The notes below the pieces were generated by a model. It was not told where the DNA came from, made no database searches, and worked only from the letters and a program-made list of their open reading frames with translations. A stretch of 43,763 nucleotides of DNA, from assembly GCA_937872165.1 (NCBI GenBank), contig CALMOR010000193.1, positions 595-44,357 of the forward strand, in the 5' to 3' direction. Of the stretch, positions 19,597-32,090 are shown one piece after another (position 1 is the stretch's first letter; each line of letters opens with the position of its first letter). The DNA is from an uncultured Burkholderiales bacterium. GTDB taxonomy: Bacteria; Pseudomonadota; Gammaproteobacteria; Burkholderiales; Burkholderiaceae_D. A program made the position numbers and the translations under genes.

Positions 19597-19670
19597 TTGC
19601 GGGGACAGGATTTGAACCTGTGACCTTCGGGTTATGAGCCCGACGAGCTGCCAGACTGCTCCACCCCGCG
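19597..19670 (-). tRNA. tRNA-fMet (initiator, CAT anticodon)
   Basis: Reverse complement CGCGGGGTGGAGCAGTCTGGCAGCTCGTCGGGCTCATAACCCGAAGGTCACAGGTTCAAATCCTGTCCCCGCAA closely matches known bacterial initiator tRNAs. Confidence 0.95.
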
Positions 19671-19753
19671 GCCGGATTGTATGCGATGTCGGGGGCTTCG
19701 CCAAATCGGCTGTCGCCGCAGGTCCCTTCGAAGCCTTGCGGTATATTCGCCCG

Positions 19754-20338
19754 ATGAATCCGGCGCTGAATTTCTGTTCGGTCTGTGCGCATGCGATCGC
19801 GTTGCGCGTCCCGCCCGGGGACAACCGGCCCCGCGCCTGCTGCGACCATTGCGGCGCCATCCACTACATCAATCCGAAGCTCGTCGTCGGCACGGTGACG
19901 ACCTGGAACGATCAGGTGCTGCTGTGCCGCCGTGCGATCGAGCCGCGGCGCAACTACTGGACCCTGCCTGCGGGCTTCCTAGAGGCCGGTGAGGGCACCG
20001 GCGCCGGTGCCCTCCGCGAGACCGACGAGGAAGCCGGTGCCCGCATCGCGCTCGGTCCGCTCTTCACGATGTTCGACGTGCTGCACGTCGATCAGGTCCA
20101 TCTGTTCTATCGCGCGCAACTGCTCGACCTCGCGTTCGCGCCCGGCGAGGAGAGCCTCGAGGTGCGTCTCTTCGACGAGGCCGACGTACCGTGGGACGAG
20201 CTCGCGTTCCGCACCGTGTCGCTGACGCTGCGCCACTTCTTCGAGGACCGCTCGCGCGGTACGTTCGAACTGCACTCCGGCGTGATCGAATGGTCGTCGC
20301 GCACCGCGGCCATCGCGGCCGCCGTCACGGCCCTTTGA
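19754..20338 (+). CDS. NUDIX hydrolase with N-terminal zinc-ribbon-like CxxC...CxxC
   Basis: ATG 19754 MNPALNFCSVCAHAIA...; Nudix box GFLEAGEGTGAGALRETDEEAG. Confidence 0.85.
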   Translation: MNPALNFCSVCAHAIALRVPPGDNRPRACCDHCGAIHYINPKLVVGTVTTWNDQVLLCRRAIEPRRNYWTLPAGFLEAGEGTGAGALRETDEEAGARIALGPLFTMFDVLHVDQVHLFYRAQLLDLAFAPGEESLEVRLFDEADVPWDELAFRTVSLTLRHFFEDRSRGTFELHSGVIEWSSRTAAIAAAVTAL

Positions 20339-21087
20339 TCCGCCGGCTCGTCGACGGCGCGGCCTTCCCGCCCATCTCGGCCGCACTGCGCGATCCTCCG
20401 GGACTTCTCGCCGTCGGCGGCGACCTGACGTCGGATCGGCTGGTCGACGCCTACCGCCACGGCATCTTCCCGTGGTTCAACGAAGGTGATCCGGTGCTCT
20501 GGTGGAGCACCGACCCGCGCATGGTCCTCTTCGTCGACGAGTTCCGCGTCTCGCATTCGTTGCGAAAGAAGCTCGCGCGATCGGTCGCCGACGACGGCCT
20601 CGTCATCCGCTGCGACCATGCCTTCGAACGCGTCATCGCCGCCTGCGCCGCGCCGCGCGATCCGGGCGGCGGCACGTGGATCGTCGACGAGATGATCGAC
20701 GCCTATCTCGAACTCCATCGCGTCGGCATCGCACATTCGGTCGAGACCTGGATCGACGGGGAACTCGCCGGTGGTCTCTACGGGATCGCCATCGGCCGCA
20801 TGTTCTACGGCGAGTCCATGTTCACGCGGGTCACCGACGCGTCGAAGATCGCCCTCGCCCATCTCGTCGCGTTCTCGCGGGATCACGAAATGCCGATGCT
20901 AGACTGCCAGCAGCAGACCCGGCACCTCGCTTCGATGGGCGCCCGCGCGATCCCGCGCGACGACTTCGCCGCACGGATCGCCGGTCTGGTCGACCAACCC
21001 TCGATCGACACATGGCCCGAACGGCTGGTCTGGCAACCGTCCTTCCGTTCGACCGCACCGCTCGACCACGACGGCAACGCTGCATGA
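20335..21087 (+). CDS. aat: Leucyl/phenylalanyl-tRNA--protein transferase
   Basis: [55 protein letters not shown]; probable TTG start overlapping the NUDIX stop. Confidence 0.95.
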   Translation: MIRRLVDGAAFPPISAALRDPPGLLAVGGDLTSDRLVDAYRHGIFPWFNEGDPVLWWSTDPRMVLFVDEFRVSHSLRKKLARSVADDGLVIRCDHAFERVIAACAAPRDPGGGTWIVDEMIDAYLELHRVGIAHSVETWIDGELAGGLYGIAIGRMFYGESMFTRVTDASKIALAHLVAFSRDHEMPMLDCQQQTRHLASMGARAIPRDDFAARIAGLVDQPSIDTWPERLVWQPSFRSTAPLDHDGNAA

Positions 21088-21827
21088 CGCAACTGAAAGA
21101 CCTGCCGTTCGCGACGCTGCAGTTCTACGCGACGGCCACCTATCCGTGCAGCTACCTGCCGCTGCGGCAGGCGCGCTCCCAGGTTGCGACGCCGGGCCAT
21201 CTGATCAACGCCGACGTCTACGGCGAGCTCGTTCGTTCGGGGTTCCGGCGCTCGGGCCTGTTCACGTACCGGCCGCATTGCGACGGCTGCCGCGCCTGCA
21301 TCCCGGTGCGCGTCTGCGTCGAGCGCTTCGTGCCCAATCGCAGCCAGCGTCGGGCCACCCGCAAGCACGCGGACCTCTCGGCCCGCATCTGCGCGCTCGC
21401 CTTCGACCCCGAGCACTACGCGCTCTATCGCGACTACCAGACGACGCGGCACGCGGGCGGCGGCATGGACCACGACAGCCGCGACCAGTACAGCCAGTTC
21501 CTCCTGCAGAGCAAGGTCAACACGCGCCTCGTCGAGTTCCGCGATCCGGAAGGCGTGCTGCGCATGGTCAGCATCATCGACGTGCTCGACGACGGCCTGT
21601 CGTCGGTCTACACGTTCTACGACACCGGCGTCGACCACGCGAGCTTCGGGACCTTCAACGTGCTCTGGCAGATCGCCCAGGCGCGTGCGCTCGACCTGCC
21701 GTACATCTACCTCGGCTACTGGATCAGCGGCAGCGCGAGCATGGCGTACAAGGCCAACTTCAAGCCGATCGAGGCCCTGCGTGCCGGCCGCTGGCATCAC
21801 CTGTCCGATCTCGAAGCCGGTCGCTGA
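21084..21827 (+). CDS. bpt: Aspartate/glutamate leucyltransferase
   Basis: [30 protein letters not shown]...[30 protein letters not shown] overlap with aat. Confidence 0.95.
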   Translation: MTQLKDLPFATLQFYATATYPCSYLPLRQARSQVATPGHLINADVYGELVRSGFRRSGLFTYRPHCDGCRACIPVRVCVERFVPNRSQRRATRKHADLSARICALAFDPEHYALYRDYQTTRHAGGGMDHDSRDQYSQFLLQSKVNTRLVEFRDPEGVLRMVSIIDVLDDGLSSVYTFYDTGVDHASFGTFNVLWQIAQARALDLPYIYLGYWISGSASMAYKANFKPIEALRAGRWHHLSDLEAGR

Positions 21828-21833
21828 ACGACG

Positions 21834-22877
21834 GTGGCGCTCGACCGGCTGTATCCCCTCGCCCGCGGGGCCCTGTTTGCGCTCGATGCCGAGACCGCGC
21901 ATCACGTCACGCTCGAGAACCTGCGGCGCGCGTCGGGCTTCGGCCTCGACCGCCTGCTCGCTCCGGTCGTGCCGGACGATCCGTCGGAGGTCATGGGCCT
22001 GCGCTTTCGCAACCCCGTCGGGCTCGCGGCCGGCATGGACAAGAACGGCGCGTACATCGATGCGCTCGCGACCTTCGGCTTCGGCTTCATCGAGGTCGGC
22101 ACCGTGACGCCGCGTGCGCAGCCGGGCAACGCGCGGCCGCGGATGTTCCGCATCCGCGAAGCCGACGCGCTGATCAATCGCATGGGCTTCAACAACGCCG
22201 GCCTCGAGGCGTTCCTCGCGAACGTGCGGCGCTCCCGCTTCCGGTCGCGCGGCGGCATCCTCGGGCTCAACATCGGCAAGAACGCCGACACGCCGATCGA
22301 GCGCGCCACCGACGACTATCTGGCCGGCCTCGACGGCGTCTATCCGCATGCCGACTACGTGACGATCAACGTCTCGTCGCCGAACACGACGCAGCTGCGC
22401 GAGCTCCAGGGCGCGGATCGACTCGACCCACTGATGGCCGCGCTGAAGCGGCGTCAGGCCGAGCTCGCGGACCGGCACGGTCGCTACGTGCCGCTGGCCG
22501 TCAAGATCGCACCGGACCTCGACCTCGCGCAGATCGGGATCGTGGCCGATGCGCTGCTCGCCCACGCCATCGACGGCGTCATAGCGACCAACACGACGAC
22601 GTCGCGCGACGGCGTCGCGGGCCTGCGGAACGCGGACGAGGTCGGCGGCCTCTCGGGAGCGCCGCTCGCCACCGCGTCGAACCGCGTCGTCGCCGCCCTT
22701 GGTCGACGGCTGGAAGGACGCATCCCGGTCATCGGCGTCGGCGGCATCATGCGCGGCGCGGACGCACGCGCGAAGCGCGAAGCCGGCGCCCGGCTGGTCC
22801 AGCTCTATTCCGGCCTGATCTACCGCGGCCCTTCGCTCGTCGCGGAGTGCGCGAGGGCCCTGCGAGGTTCCCCTTGA
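21834..22877 (+). CDS. pyrD: Dihydroorotate dehydrogenase (quinone)
   Basis: 347 aa; [38 protein letters not shown]. Confidence 0.95.
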   Translation: MALDRLYPLARGALFALDAETAHHVTLENLRRASGFGLDRLLAPVVPDDPSEVMGLRFRNPVGLAAGMDKNGAYIDALATFGFGFIEVGTVTPRAQPGNARPRMFRIREADALINRMGFNNAGLEAFLANVRRSRFRSRGGILGLNIGKNADTPIERATDDYLAGLDGVYPHADYVTINVSSPNTTQLRELQGADRLDPLMAALKRRQAELADRHGRYVPLAVKIAPDLDLAQIGIVADALLAHAIDGVIATNTTTSRDGVAGLRNADEVGGLSGAPLATASNRVVAALGRRLEGRIPVIGVGGIMRGADARAKREAGARLVQLYSGLIYRGPSLVAECARALRGSP

Positions 22878-23647
22878 ACATCGACGACACGCACGCGGCG
22901 AGGACACCGACCGTCCAGGTCATCGAACGCATGATGTCGCTCGTCGACGTGCTCGCGAAGGAGCGCGACCCGGTCAGCCTGAAGCAGCTCGCGACGACGA
23001 CCGGGCTGCACTCGTCGACCGCGCATCGCATCCTCAACGACATGGTCCTCGCGCGCTTCGTCGATCGCGTCGAGCCGGGTCGCTATCAGCTGGGCATGCG
23101 GCTGCTTGAGCTCGGCAACATCGTCAAGTCGCGGCTGTCGGTGCGCGACGCGGCGCTCGACCCGATGCGCGCGCTCCACAAGAGCACCGGTCAGACCGTC
23201 AACCTGTCGGTCCGTCAGGGCGACGAGATCGTCTACGTCGAGCGGGCCTACAACGAGTTCTCCGGCGTGCAGGTGGTCCGCGCCATCGGCGGCCGCGCAC
23301 CGTTGCATCTGACGTCGGTGGGCAAGCTCTTCCTGTCGGTCGACGAGCCGCGACAGGTGCGCAGCTACGCGATGCGCACGGGCCTTTCGGGCCACACGCC
23401 GAACAGCATCACCGAACTCGCACGACTCGAGCGCGAGCTCTCGCTGGTCCGCGCGCACGGCTACTCGCGCGACGACGAGGAACTCGAGACGGGCGTGCGC
23501 TGCATCGCCGCGGCGATCCGCGACGACAGCGGCAAGCTCGTCGCCGGACTGTCGCTGACAGCGCCGGCCGATCGCCTCGACGAAGCGTGGGTGCGCGACC
23601 TGCGCGCGACGGCCGCTTCGATCTCGGCGGCGATCGGCGCGCGCTGA
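22874..23647 (+). CDS. IclR-family transcriptional regulator
   Basis: TTG 22874; [44 protein letters not shown] plus IclR effector domain. Confidence 0.88.
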   Translation: MNIDDTHAARTPTVQVIERMMSLVDVLAKERDPVSLKQLATTTGLHSSTAHRILNDMVLARFVDRVEPGRYQLGMRLLELGNIVKSRLSVRDAALDPMRALHKSTGQTVNLSVRQGDEIVYVERAYNEFSGVQVVRAIGGRAPLHLTSVGKLFLSVDEPRQVRSYAMRTGLSGHTPNSITELARLERELSLVRAHGYSRDDEELETGVRCIAAAIRDDSGKLVAGLSLTAPADRLDEAWVRDLRATAASISAAIGAR

Positions 23648-23657
23648 TCGCGCGGCC

Positions 23658-23840
23658 TCAGGCGTCGCGGCTCGCGGGGGTCCGGGGCGTCTTGCGATGG
23701 GCGGCGAGGCTCACTGTCGCGAGCGCGATGAAGACCATCGTGACGCTCGCGGACTCCGGGATCGACGACGTATAGGCCGCACTCGCGGTAGCGGCGGCCG
23801 ACAGCAGCGCGACGGCCGCGATCAGGTTACGGAAGGACAT
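23658..23840 (-). CDS. Small secreted protein with PEP-CTERM-like tail
   Basis: 60 aa MSFRNLIAAVALLSAAATASAAYTSSIPESASVTMVFIALATVSLAAHRKTPRTPASRDA: signal peptide, PES, hydrophobic stretch, basic end. Confidence 0.5.
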   Translation of the reverse strand: MSFRNLIAAVALLSAAATASAAYTSSIPESASVTMVFIALATVSLAAHRKTPRTPASRDA

Positions 23841-24039
23841 GGGACGCTCGATGGAGAAGGTTCGACTCCTTCCTTCATCGCAATAGGCGTGCCGCCTCCG
23901 GCCGCCCGGTAACCCTCCGATAACCGCCGTCGATGCCGAGCCGCGCTGCCGAATTCCGACCGGGGCGACGCGATCGGGTCCGCAAGTGCCGAAGCGCGCC
24001 GACCGACGCGGCTTCGAAGCGCACCGGCGACGACGAGGA

Positions 24040-24651
24040 TCAGGCCTTCGGCGCGGTCTCGCGGAACGAAGCGCGTTCGGCCAGCTTGTCGACGAGGCGG
24101 GCCAGGTTCGCGTACTCGTCGCGCCACTCGATGTCGGCGAAGCGGAAGGCCAGCCAGTCGAGCGAGCATCCGACCGCGATGTCGGCGAGAGAGTAGTGAT
24201 TTCCGTTGCACCAGCCGCTCTCGCCGAGACCGGTCGACATCGCGCGAAGCGATGCATCGACCTTGCCGCGCTGGCGCGAGAGCCATTGCTCGCTCGGCGT
24301 GCTGTCGGGGCGCTGCGTGGTCTCGATGCGCATCAGCAGCGCGGCATCGGCGAGGCCGTCGGCGAGCGCTTCCCAGCATTTGACCTCGGCCCGCTCGCGA
24401 CCGCTCGTCGGGATCAGCTTGCCGACCGGACTCATCGCGTCGAGATACTCGACGATCACGCGCGAATCGAACACCGCGCCCCCGTCCTCCATGATCAGGC
24501 AGGGCACCTTGCCGAGCGGATTCGATTCCCCGATCGTCGTGTCGGCGGACCACACGTCCTCGAGGGCGAACTGGTAATCCAGTTTCTTCTCGGCCATGAC
24601 GATGCGCACCTTGCGCACGTACGGGCTGGTGATCGAGCCGATCAACTTCAT
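24040..24651 (-). CDS. Glutathione S-transferase family protein
   Basis: MKLIGSITSPYVRKVRIVMAEKKLDYQF...NPLGKVPCLIMEDGGAVFDSRVIVEYLD. Confidence 0.92.
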   Translation of the reverse strand: MKLIGSITSPYVRKVRIVMAEKKLDYQFALEDVWSADTTIGESNPLGKVPCLIMEDGGAVFDSRVIVEYLDAMSPVGKLIPTSGRERAEVKCWEALADGLADAALLMRIETTQRPDSTPSEQWLSRQRGKVDASLRAMSTGLGESGWCNGNHYSLADIAVGCSLDWLAFRFADIEWRDEYANLARLVDKLAERASFRETAPKA

Positions 24652-24762
24652 CTTTGGGGGGACGGGTCCAGCGATTGGGGCGGCGCAGTATAGCACCGGC
24701 CCCACGGCCGCCGATGCCCGCAGCGCCTTGCTGCGAGCGGCTTTCCGGGGACACGATGCTAG

Positions 24763-26250
<1,488 letters not shown>

Positions 26251-26282
26251 CGATCCGCACGCGCCGCGGACGCGCAAAAAAA

Positions 26283-26305
26283 ACGCGAAGGGTTCGCCTT
26301 CGCGT
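26283..26305. terminator. Hairpin terminator after purB
   Basis: ACGCGAAGG-GTTCG-CCTTCGCGT flanked by A-runs. Confidence 0.65.
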
Positions 26306-26539
26306 CAAAAAGCGGCGGCCTGAGCCGCCCCTCCTCCTCCTTGGTGCCGATCCGGGTCGGTGCGCGAACGGTCGAAAACCGCGCACGACGCAGCGATGGT
26401 ACGACCGGCGATTGTGGACGTCCATGGCTTTGACATCGGTAGATGCACTGATAGAGCGCGGCTGCACCACGAGCGAGGAGTCGTTTACGGCCCATCGGTG
26501 ATGGAACTTCCGCAGCCGGGCGACACTCCATCGCTCCAC

Positions 26540-26700
26540 TCCAGAGGGGAGTCGCTTTTCGCTGCGGGGTCGTCAGCACGATGTGCAACCGACATCCGGT
26601 CCCGCAGGCAGCGTCGTCGTCCGGTCCTGCGCCGGGCGGGCGTCGCGGCAAGCAAGACCTTTGCGGGCTCTTCCGTCTTCGTGACGGAAGGTCCGGCAAC
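26540..26700 (+). ncRNA. Probable yybP-ykoY (manganese) riboswitch upstream of terC
   Basis: GGGGAGT (26546-26552), TCGTCAGCACG (26570-26580), GCAAGACCTTTGC (26652-26664), then hairpin TTCCGTC-TTCGT-GACGGAA; followed by a TerC/Alx-family gene, a classical yybP-ykoY target. Confidence 0.65.
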
Positions 26701-26768
26701 GAGGCGACGCTTGCGAGCATCCCCGCGTCGCGCCCCTCGGCCTCGTGCCGACCTTCGGGAGCGCATGC

Positions 26769-27722
26769 ATGATCACCATCGGTACCCCCTGGCTGTGGAC
26801 CGGCTTCGCCGTCTTCGTCGTCGCGGCCCTCGTCGTCGACTTCGTCGTGCTGAAGAAGGAAGGCGCGCATCGCGTCGGCATCCGCGAAGCCGCGGTCTGG
26901 TCGGCCGTCTGGGTCGTCTTGTCGCTCGCGTTCGCGGCCGTGCTCTGGTGGTGGCTGGCGCGCACCGTCGGACGCGAGGCCGCCGACGCGAGGACGATCG
27001 AATTCCTCACCGGCTACCTGATCGAGAAGGCGCTCGCGATCGACAACGTGTTCGTCTTCCTGACGATCTTCGCGTACTTCTCGCTGCCGTCGGAATTCCG
27101 CAAGCGCGCGCTGATGATCGGTATCGTGGCGGCCATCGTGCTGAGGGCCGCGATGATCTTCGGCGGCGCCATCCTGATCGAGCGCTTCGACTGGATCCTG
27201 TACGTGTTCGGCGCCCTGCTGGTCCTGACCGGCATCAAGATGTGGCGCTCGGTCGGACAGGCGTCGTCGCTCGACGACAACGCGGCGCTGAAGCTGATGC
27301 GACGCGTGACCAAGGTCTCGCCCGGGCACGACGGGGAACGCTTCTTCACCAGCCGGGGCGGCGTGCGCATGGTCACGCCGCTGCTGCTCGTCGTCGTCCT
27401 GATCGGCGTGACCGACGTCGTCTTCGCGGTCGACTCGATCCCGGCGATCTTCGCGATCACCACCGACCCGTTCGTCGTGTTGACGTCGAACGTCTTCGCG
27501 GTGCTGGGCCTTCGGGCGATGTTCTTCCTGCTCGCCGACATGGCCGACCGCTTCCATCTGCTGCCCTACGGCCTCGCGGTGATCCTGGTCTTCGTCGGCG
27601 CGAAGATGCTGACCGCCGGCGTCTTCCACATCGCGCCGCTGATGTCGCTCGCGGTGATCCTGGCGATCCTCGCGACGACGATCTTCGTCAGCATGCGCCT
27701 GCGACCCGCGGCGGCGAGCTAG
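26769..27722 (+). CDS. TerC/Alx family integral membrane protein
   Basis: MITIGTPWLWTGFAVFVVAALVVDFVVLKK...EKALAIDNVFVFLTIF...FAVDSIPAIFAITTDPFVVLTSNVFAVLGLRAMFF. Confidence 0.93.
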   Translation: MITIGTPWLWTGFAVFVVAALVVDFVVLKKEGAHRVGIREAAVWSAVWVVLSLAFAAVLWWWLARTVGREAADARTIEFLTGYLIEKALAIDNVFVFLTIFAYFSLPSEFRKRALMIGIVAAIVLRAAMIFGGAILIERFDWILYVFGALLVLTGIKMWRSVGQASSLDDNAALKLMRRVTKVSPGHDGERFFTSRGGVRMVTPLLLVVVLIGVTDVVFAVDSIPAIFAITTDPFVVLTSNVFAVLGLRAMFFLLADMADRFHLLPYGLAVILVFVGAKMLTAGVFHIAPLMSLAVILAILATTIFVSMRLRPAAAS

Positions 27723-28084
27723 TCCGAAGCGCGCAACGCGTAGCCGGCGACCGCGTCGATGACCGCGTCGTCCTCGCCGGCGGCTTCGGCAACCACGATG
27801 TCGATCGCCGGCAACCGTGCACGCAACGCGTCGACGATCCGCGGCAGGTCGCGGCGCAGGTGCGAGCCCTGTCCGAAGAACACGGGAACGATCGAGACCC
27901 GTGTGCAGCCGTCGGCCCTCATCGCGTCCACCGCGCGATCGAGGTCGGGCTCCATCAGTTCGAGGAAGGCGAGCGCGACCGGACCGTCGTGCGTACGCGC
28001 GACCCTTTCCCGCACGCGCTCGAACGGCTCCGCCCACCGCAGGTCGCGCGCTCCGTGCCCGAAGAGGATCAGGCCGCGCTTCAT
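27719..28084 (-). CDS. CbiX/SirB-like chelatase family protein
   Basis: MKRGLILFGHGARDLRWAEPFERVRERV...VSIVPVFFGQGSHLRRDLP; overlaps lptG stop. Confidence 0.85.
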   Translation of the reverse strand: MKRGLILFGHGARDLRWAEPFERVRERVARTHDGPVALAFLELMEPDLDRAVDAMRADGCTRVSIVPVFFGQGSHLRRDLPRIVDALRARLPAIDIVVAEAAGEDDAVIDAVAGYALRASD

Positions 28085-29214
28085 CGCCGCTCGACCCAGC
28101 GCAGCGCGCCCATCGCGGCGGCGAGCACGACGATGCTCGGCATCGCCGCCGAGAGGATCGGCGGCCAGGTGTTCAGGAGGCCGACGTGCGAGAAGAGGTT
28201 GTTGAGCAGGTAGAAGCCGATGCCGAGCATGATGCCGGCGAAGATCTTGAAGCTGATGCCGCCCGACCGGAAGTGCAGGTAGGCGAACGGCAGCGCGAGC
28301 GCCATCATCACCAGCACCGCGAACGGATAGATGATCTTCTTCCAGAAGGCGATCTGATAACGCTCCGAGGTCTGCTTGTTCTCTTCGAGATGGCGGATGT
28401 AGGTGTCTAGGTTGCGGGCCGCCATGCGTTCGGGCGTGACGGTCAGCACGGCCAGCAGCTGCGGGTTGATGTCCGACTGCCACAGCCGCTCGTCCCGGCG
28501 CGTGACCTCGACCTTGTCCGGCGCGTCGCTGCCCCCGAGATTGATGAAGCGCGTCTCGGTGACCTTCGACAGGCGCCACGCATGCGGCGCGACGAAGGTG
28601 CCTCTCTCGGCGAACGAGATGTCCTGCAGGCGGAGCGCGGTATCGAACTCGTAGACCTTGATGTTCTTCAACGTGCTGTCGCCGCCCACCGTGCCGATGT
28701 TGACGAAGCGCACCACCGGCCGCCCCCGGTCGTCGCGCGTGTTGTCCTTGACCCAGAGGCCGCTGCGAAAGCCGCGCGCGATCGGACTCGAACTCTGCTT
28801 CAGGCTCAGTTTCTGCGTCAGCGTCTCGACGTTCGGCGTCACGACCTCGCCGAGCAGGAACGTGAACACGACCAGCAGCAGCCCCGGCACCATCACGAGC
28901 CGGACCGCGCCGCCGGTCGACAGGCCGGCGACGCGCAGGATGGTGAACTCCGAGTGCGACGCGAGCTGCGCGAGCGCGTAGATGGTCCCGATCAGCGCCG
29001 CGATCGGCAGCAGCTCGTAGGCGCGGGCCGGTACCTGCAGCAGCACGAACAAGGCGGCCTGCTCGATGCGGTAGCCGTTCTTGCCGACGTCGTTGACCTC
29101 GTTGATGAAGTCGAAGGACGTGTACAGCACCAGCAGCGCCGTCAGCACCAACGCGACCGCGAGCAGGATCTCTCGAGCGAGATAGCGCTGGACGATGCCG
29201 ATGCGAAGCTTCAT
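28081..29214 (-). CDS. lptG: LPS export ABC transporter permease LptG
   Basis: 377 aa; YLAREILLAVALVLTALLVLYTSFDFINEVND...; tandem with lptF. Confidence 0.92.
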   Translation of the reverse strand: MKLRIGIVQRYLAREILLAVALVLTALLVLYTSFDFINEVNDVGKNGYRIEQAALFVLLQVPARAYELLPIAALIGTIYALAQLASHSEFTILRVAGLSTGGAVRLVMVPGLLLVVFTFLLGEVVTPNVETLTQKLSLKQSSSPIARGFRSGLWVKDNTRDDRGRPVVRFVNIGTVGGDSTLKNIKVYEFDTALRLQDISFAERGTFVAPHAWRLSKVTETRFINLGGSDAPDKVEVTRRDERLWQSDINPQLLAVLTVTPERMAARNLDTYIRHLEENKQTSERYQIAFWKKIIYPFAVLVMMALALPFAYLHFRSGGISFKIFAGIMLGIGFYLLNNLFSHVGLLNTWPPILSAAMPSIVVLAAAMGALRWVERR

Positions 29215-29247
29215 GGACGATCGAGGCGGTCGCCGGAGACGATCGCT

Positions 29248-30366
29248 CTAGTTGGCCGCGATCAGGCGGCGTGACTGCGCGGCCCGCAAGCGCCCCCGCA
29301 ACGACTGCGGCACCCTGTTGCGCCAGCCGAGCATCGCGATGCCGAGCGCGATGACGATGCCGTGCACCAGCCACCACGAGATCGCGAAGTCGATGCGACC
29401 GCGACTGGTCCAGCTCTGGATGATGTTCATCGCGTTGTTGTAGACGAAGTACACGAGCAACGCGACGATCAGGTTGGCCGACCGGCCCGCCCGGGCGTTG
29501 ACGAACGACAGCGGCACCGCGAGCACCGCGAGCGCGATCACCGACAGCGCGAGACCGATGCGCCACACGAGTTCGCCTTTGGCGCGCGCCGAACCGTCGG
29601 CGATCAGCGCCGGCGTGCTGCGGATCTTGGCCGAGTCGTCGTTCGAGAAGTCCGGCGACTTGTTCTCGATGCGAACGCCGTAGCGCTCGAACTCCATGAC
29701 CCGGTAGTCCGGCTTGCCCGGCGTGCCCTCGTAGCGCCGACCGTTGTTCATCACGAGGAACTCGTCGCCGTTGGGCTCGCGCTCGACGACTCCGGTCTTC
29801 GAGACGATGACGCTGACCTTGCCGTCGCGGATGGTGTTGACGAGCACGTTCTGCACCGACGACGTCGACGGGTCGAAGCCTTCGACGAAGAACACCTTCG
29901 AGCCGTCGGACGACTCGCGGAACTGGCCCGGCGCGACGCGCGCGACCTCGGTGCGCTGCTCGAAGCGCGCCTTGAATTCGCTTGCCTGCAGGTTGGCCCA
30001 CGGCGCGACGAAGAGGCTCGTGAGACCGACGATGACGGCGACCGGGACGACGAACTTCATGACCGGTCGCAACCAGCGCGTGAGGCCGAGCCCCGACGAC
30101 TGCCACACCACCATTTCAGAGTCGCGATAGCTGCGCGTCATCGTCAGCAGGATGGTGACGAAGACGGTGAGCTGCATCAGCACCGGCAGGTTGTTCAACG
30201 ACGCGAAGAGGATCAGCGCGAGCACCGCACCGTTGTCGACCTGACCCGCGGCGGCCTGGCCGAGCACGCGGACGAGCCCGATCGTCAGCACGATGGTGAG
30301 CAACGCGATGAAGATCGCACTCGCCGTGTTGACGAGTTCTCGCACGAGCGAGCGTTCGAAAATCAT
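29248..30366 (-). CDS. lptF: LPS export ABC transporter permease LptF
   Basis: ATG 30366 MIFERSLVRELVNTASAIFIALLTIVLTIGLVRVLGQAA. Confidence 0.93.
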   Translation of the reverse strand: MIFERSLVRELVNTASAIFIALLTIVLTIGLVRVLGQAAAGQVDNGAVLALILFASLNNLPVLMQLTVFVTILLTMTRSYRDSEMVVWQSSGLGLTRWLRPVMKFVVPVAVIVGLTSLFVAPWANLQASEFKARFEQRTEVARVAPGQFRESSDGSKVFFVEGFDPSTSSVQNVLVNTIRDGKVSVIVSKTGVVEREPNGDEFLVMNNGRRYEGTPGKPDYRVMEFERYGVRIENKSPDFSNDDSAKIRSTPALIADGSARAKGELVWRIGLALSVIALAVLAVPLSFVNARAGRSANLIVALLVYFVYNNAMNIIQSWTSRGRIDFAISWWLVHGIVIALGIAMLGWRNRVPQSLRGRLRAAQSRRLIAAN

Positions 30367-30521
30367 GAAGGGGTCGGGCGCCGGCGGAGAACATCGACGG
30401 GCGATGTCCGGTACACGATGCTGATGGAAACGGGGATCACCCGAACGCGTCTTTGACGGATGAGGTCGGCACCGAGATAATCGCGGGTTCCGCGGCACCG
30501 TACAACCAGAGGAATCAGCGC

Positions 30522-32003
30522 ATGGAATTTAGCACGAAAGCCGGTACGCCGGACCGCATCAAGAGCGGCTGCGTCGTCGTCGGCGTCTATGCCGATCGCA
30601 AGCTGACGCCGGCTGCGAGCCTGGTCGACGTGGCCTCCAACGGTGCCATCGCCGCGGCGGGGCGGCGCGGCGATCTGCCCAGCAAGCGCGGTGGCGTGCT
30701 GATGATGAGCGGCGTCACGGGCATCGCGGCGGAGCGTGTGCTGATCGTGGGTCTCGGCAAGCAGGAAGAGCTGAAGGCGAAGGGAGTGGCGGAAGCGGTG
30801 CGTGCGGCCGTCAAGGCGCTGGGCGCCTCCGGCGCGAGCAGCGCGCTCTTCACGCTGGCCGACGTGTCGCTGCCCGATCTCTCGACCGTCGACGTCGTCC
30901 GCGTCGTCGTGCTGGCCGCGCGCGAGGCGGTCTTCCGCAGCGACGAGCTGAAGAGCCAGAAGGACGAGGACGGCACGCTGGCGCGCATCGTGTTCCCGGT
31001 CGAGAAGGCGCAGGCGTCGTCGATCGCCGGCGCCATCGCGTCGGGCGTCGCGCTCGCCAACGGCTGCGACCTGACGAAGCGTCTCGGCAACCTTCCGCCC
31101 AACATCTGCACGCCGTCCTATCTCGCGTCGACCGCCAAGCAGATCGCCAAGGAATGGGACCTGAAGGTCGAGGTCCTCGAGCGGAAGCAGATGGAGCAGC
31201 TCAGGATGGGCTCGTTCCTGGCCGTCTCGCAGTCGTCGGCAGAGCCGCCGAAGCTGATCGTGTTGAGCTACAGCGGCGGCAAGGCGAAGGACGCGCCGGT
31301 CGTGCTCGTCGGCAAGGGCATCACGTTCGACACCGGCGGCATCTCGCTCAAGCCCGGCGACGCGATGGACGAGATGAAGTACGACATGTGCGGTGCCGGC
31401 TCGGTGCTCGGCACGCTGCGCGCGGTGGCCGAGCTCGGACTGAAGATCAACGTGGTCGGCATCGTGCCGACCTGCGAGAACATGCCGGGCGGCGATGCGA
31501 CACGACCCGGCGACATCGTCACCAGCATGTCGGGTCAGACCATCGAGGTCCTCAACACCGATGCCGAGGGTCGCCTCATCCTGTGCGACGCGCTGACCTA
31601 TGCGGAGCGCTTCAAGCCCGCGGCGGTGATCGACATCGCGACCCTCACCGGCGCTTGCGTGATCGCGCTCGGCCACGTCAACTCCGGCCTCTTCTCGACC
31701 GACGACGAGCTCGCCGGCGAACTGCTGGCCGCGTCGAAGACGTCGGGCGACGCGGCCTGGCGCATGCCGGTCGAGGACGACTACCAGGAACAGTTGAAGT
31801 CGAACTTCGCGGACATGGCCAACATCGGCGGCCGGCCCGGCGGCAGCATCACGGCCGCCTGCTTCCTTTCCCGCTACACGAAGAACTATCGATGGGCGCA
31901 TCTGGACATCGCCGGCACCGCCTGGAAGAGCGGCGTCGCCAAAGGAGCCACCGGTCGTCCGGTCCCTCTGCTGACGGCGTTCCTCGAGGCCCGCGCGCAA
32001 TAG
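30522..32003 (+). CDS. pepA: Leucyl aminopeptidase
   Basis: [35 protein letters not shown] and [16 protein letters not shown] signatures. Confidence 0.97.
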   Translation: MEFSTKAGTPDRIKSGCVVVGVYADRKLTPAASLVDVASNGAIAAAGRRGDLPSKRGGVLMMSGVTGIAAERVLIVGLGKQEELKAKGVAEAVRAAVKALGASGASSALFTLADVSLPDLSTVDVVRVVVLAAREAVFRSDELKSQKDEDGTLARIVFPVEKAQASSIAGAIASGVALANGCDLTKRLGNLPPNICTPSYLASTAKQIAKEWDLKVEVLERKQMEQLRMGSFLAVSQSSAEPPKLIVLSYSGGKAKDAPVVLVGKGITFDTGGISLKPGDAMDEMKYDMCGAGSVLGTLRAVAELGLKINVVGIVPTCENMPGGDATRPGDIVTSMSGQTIEVLNTDAEGRLILCDALTYAERFKPAAVIDIATLTGACVIALGHVNSGLFSTDDELAGELLAASKTSGDAAWRMPVEDDYQEQLKSNFADMANIGGRPGGSITAACFLSRYTKNYRWAHLDIAGTAWKSGVAKGATGRPVPLLTAFLEARAQ

Positions 32004-32090
32004 GGTCCTCGTCTTCGGTACGTCCCGGCCGGGGCGTGCGGTACCCTTCACGCATTCCGCCCGCAACCTCCGGCCCGCTCGCCGCTCGCA

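Noticed and set aside
21146-22873. N-terminal ~575 aa of the 833-aa ORF 21146-23647
   Set aside because: Only the IclR part from 22874 is real; the rest is out-of-frame reading of bpt and pyrD.
20883-22907. 674-aa minus-strand ORF
   Set aside because: Shadow ORF opposite bpt and pyrD.
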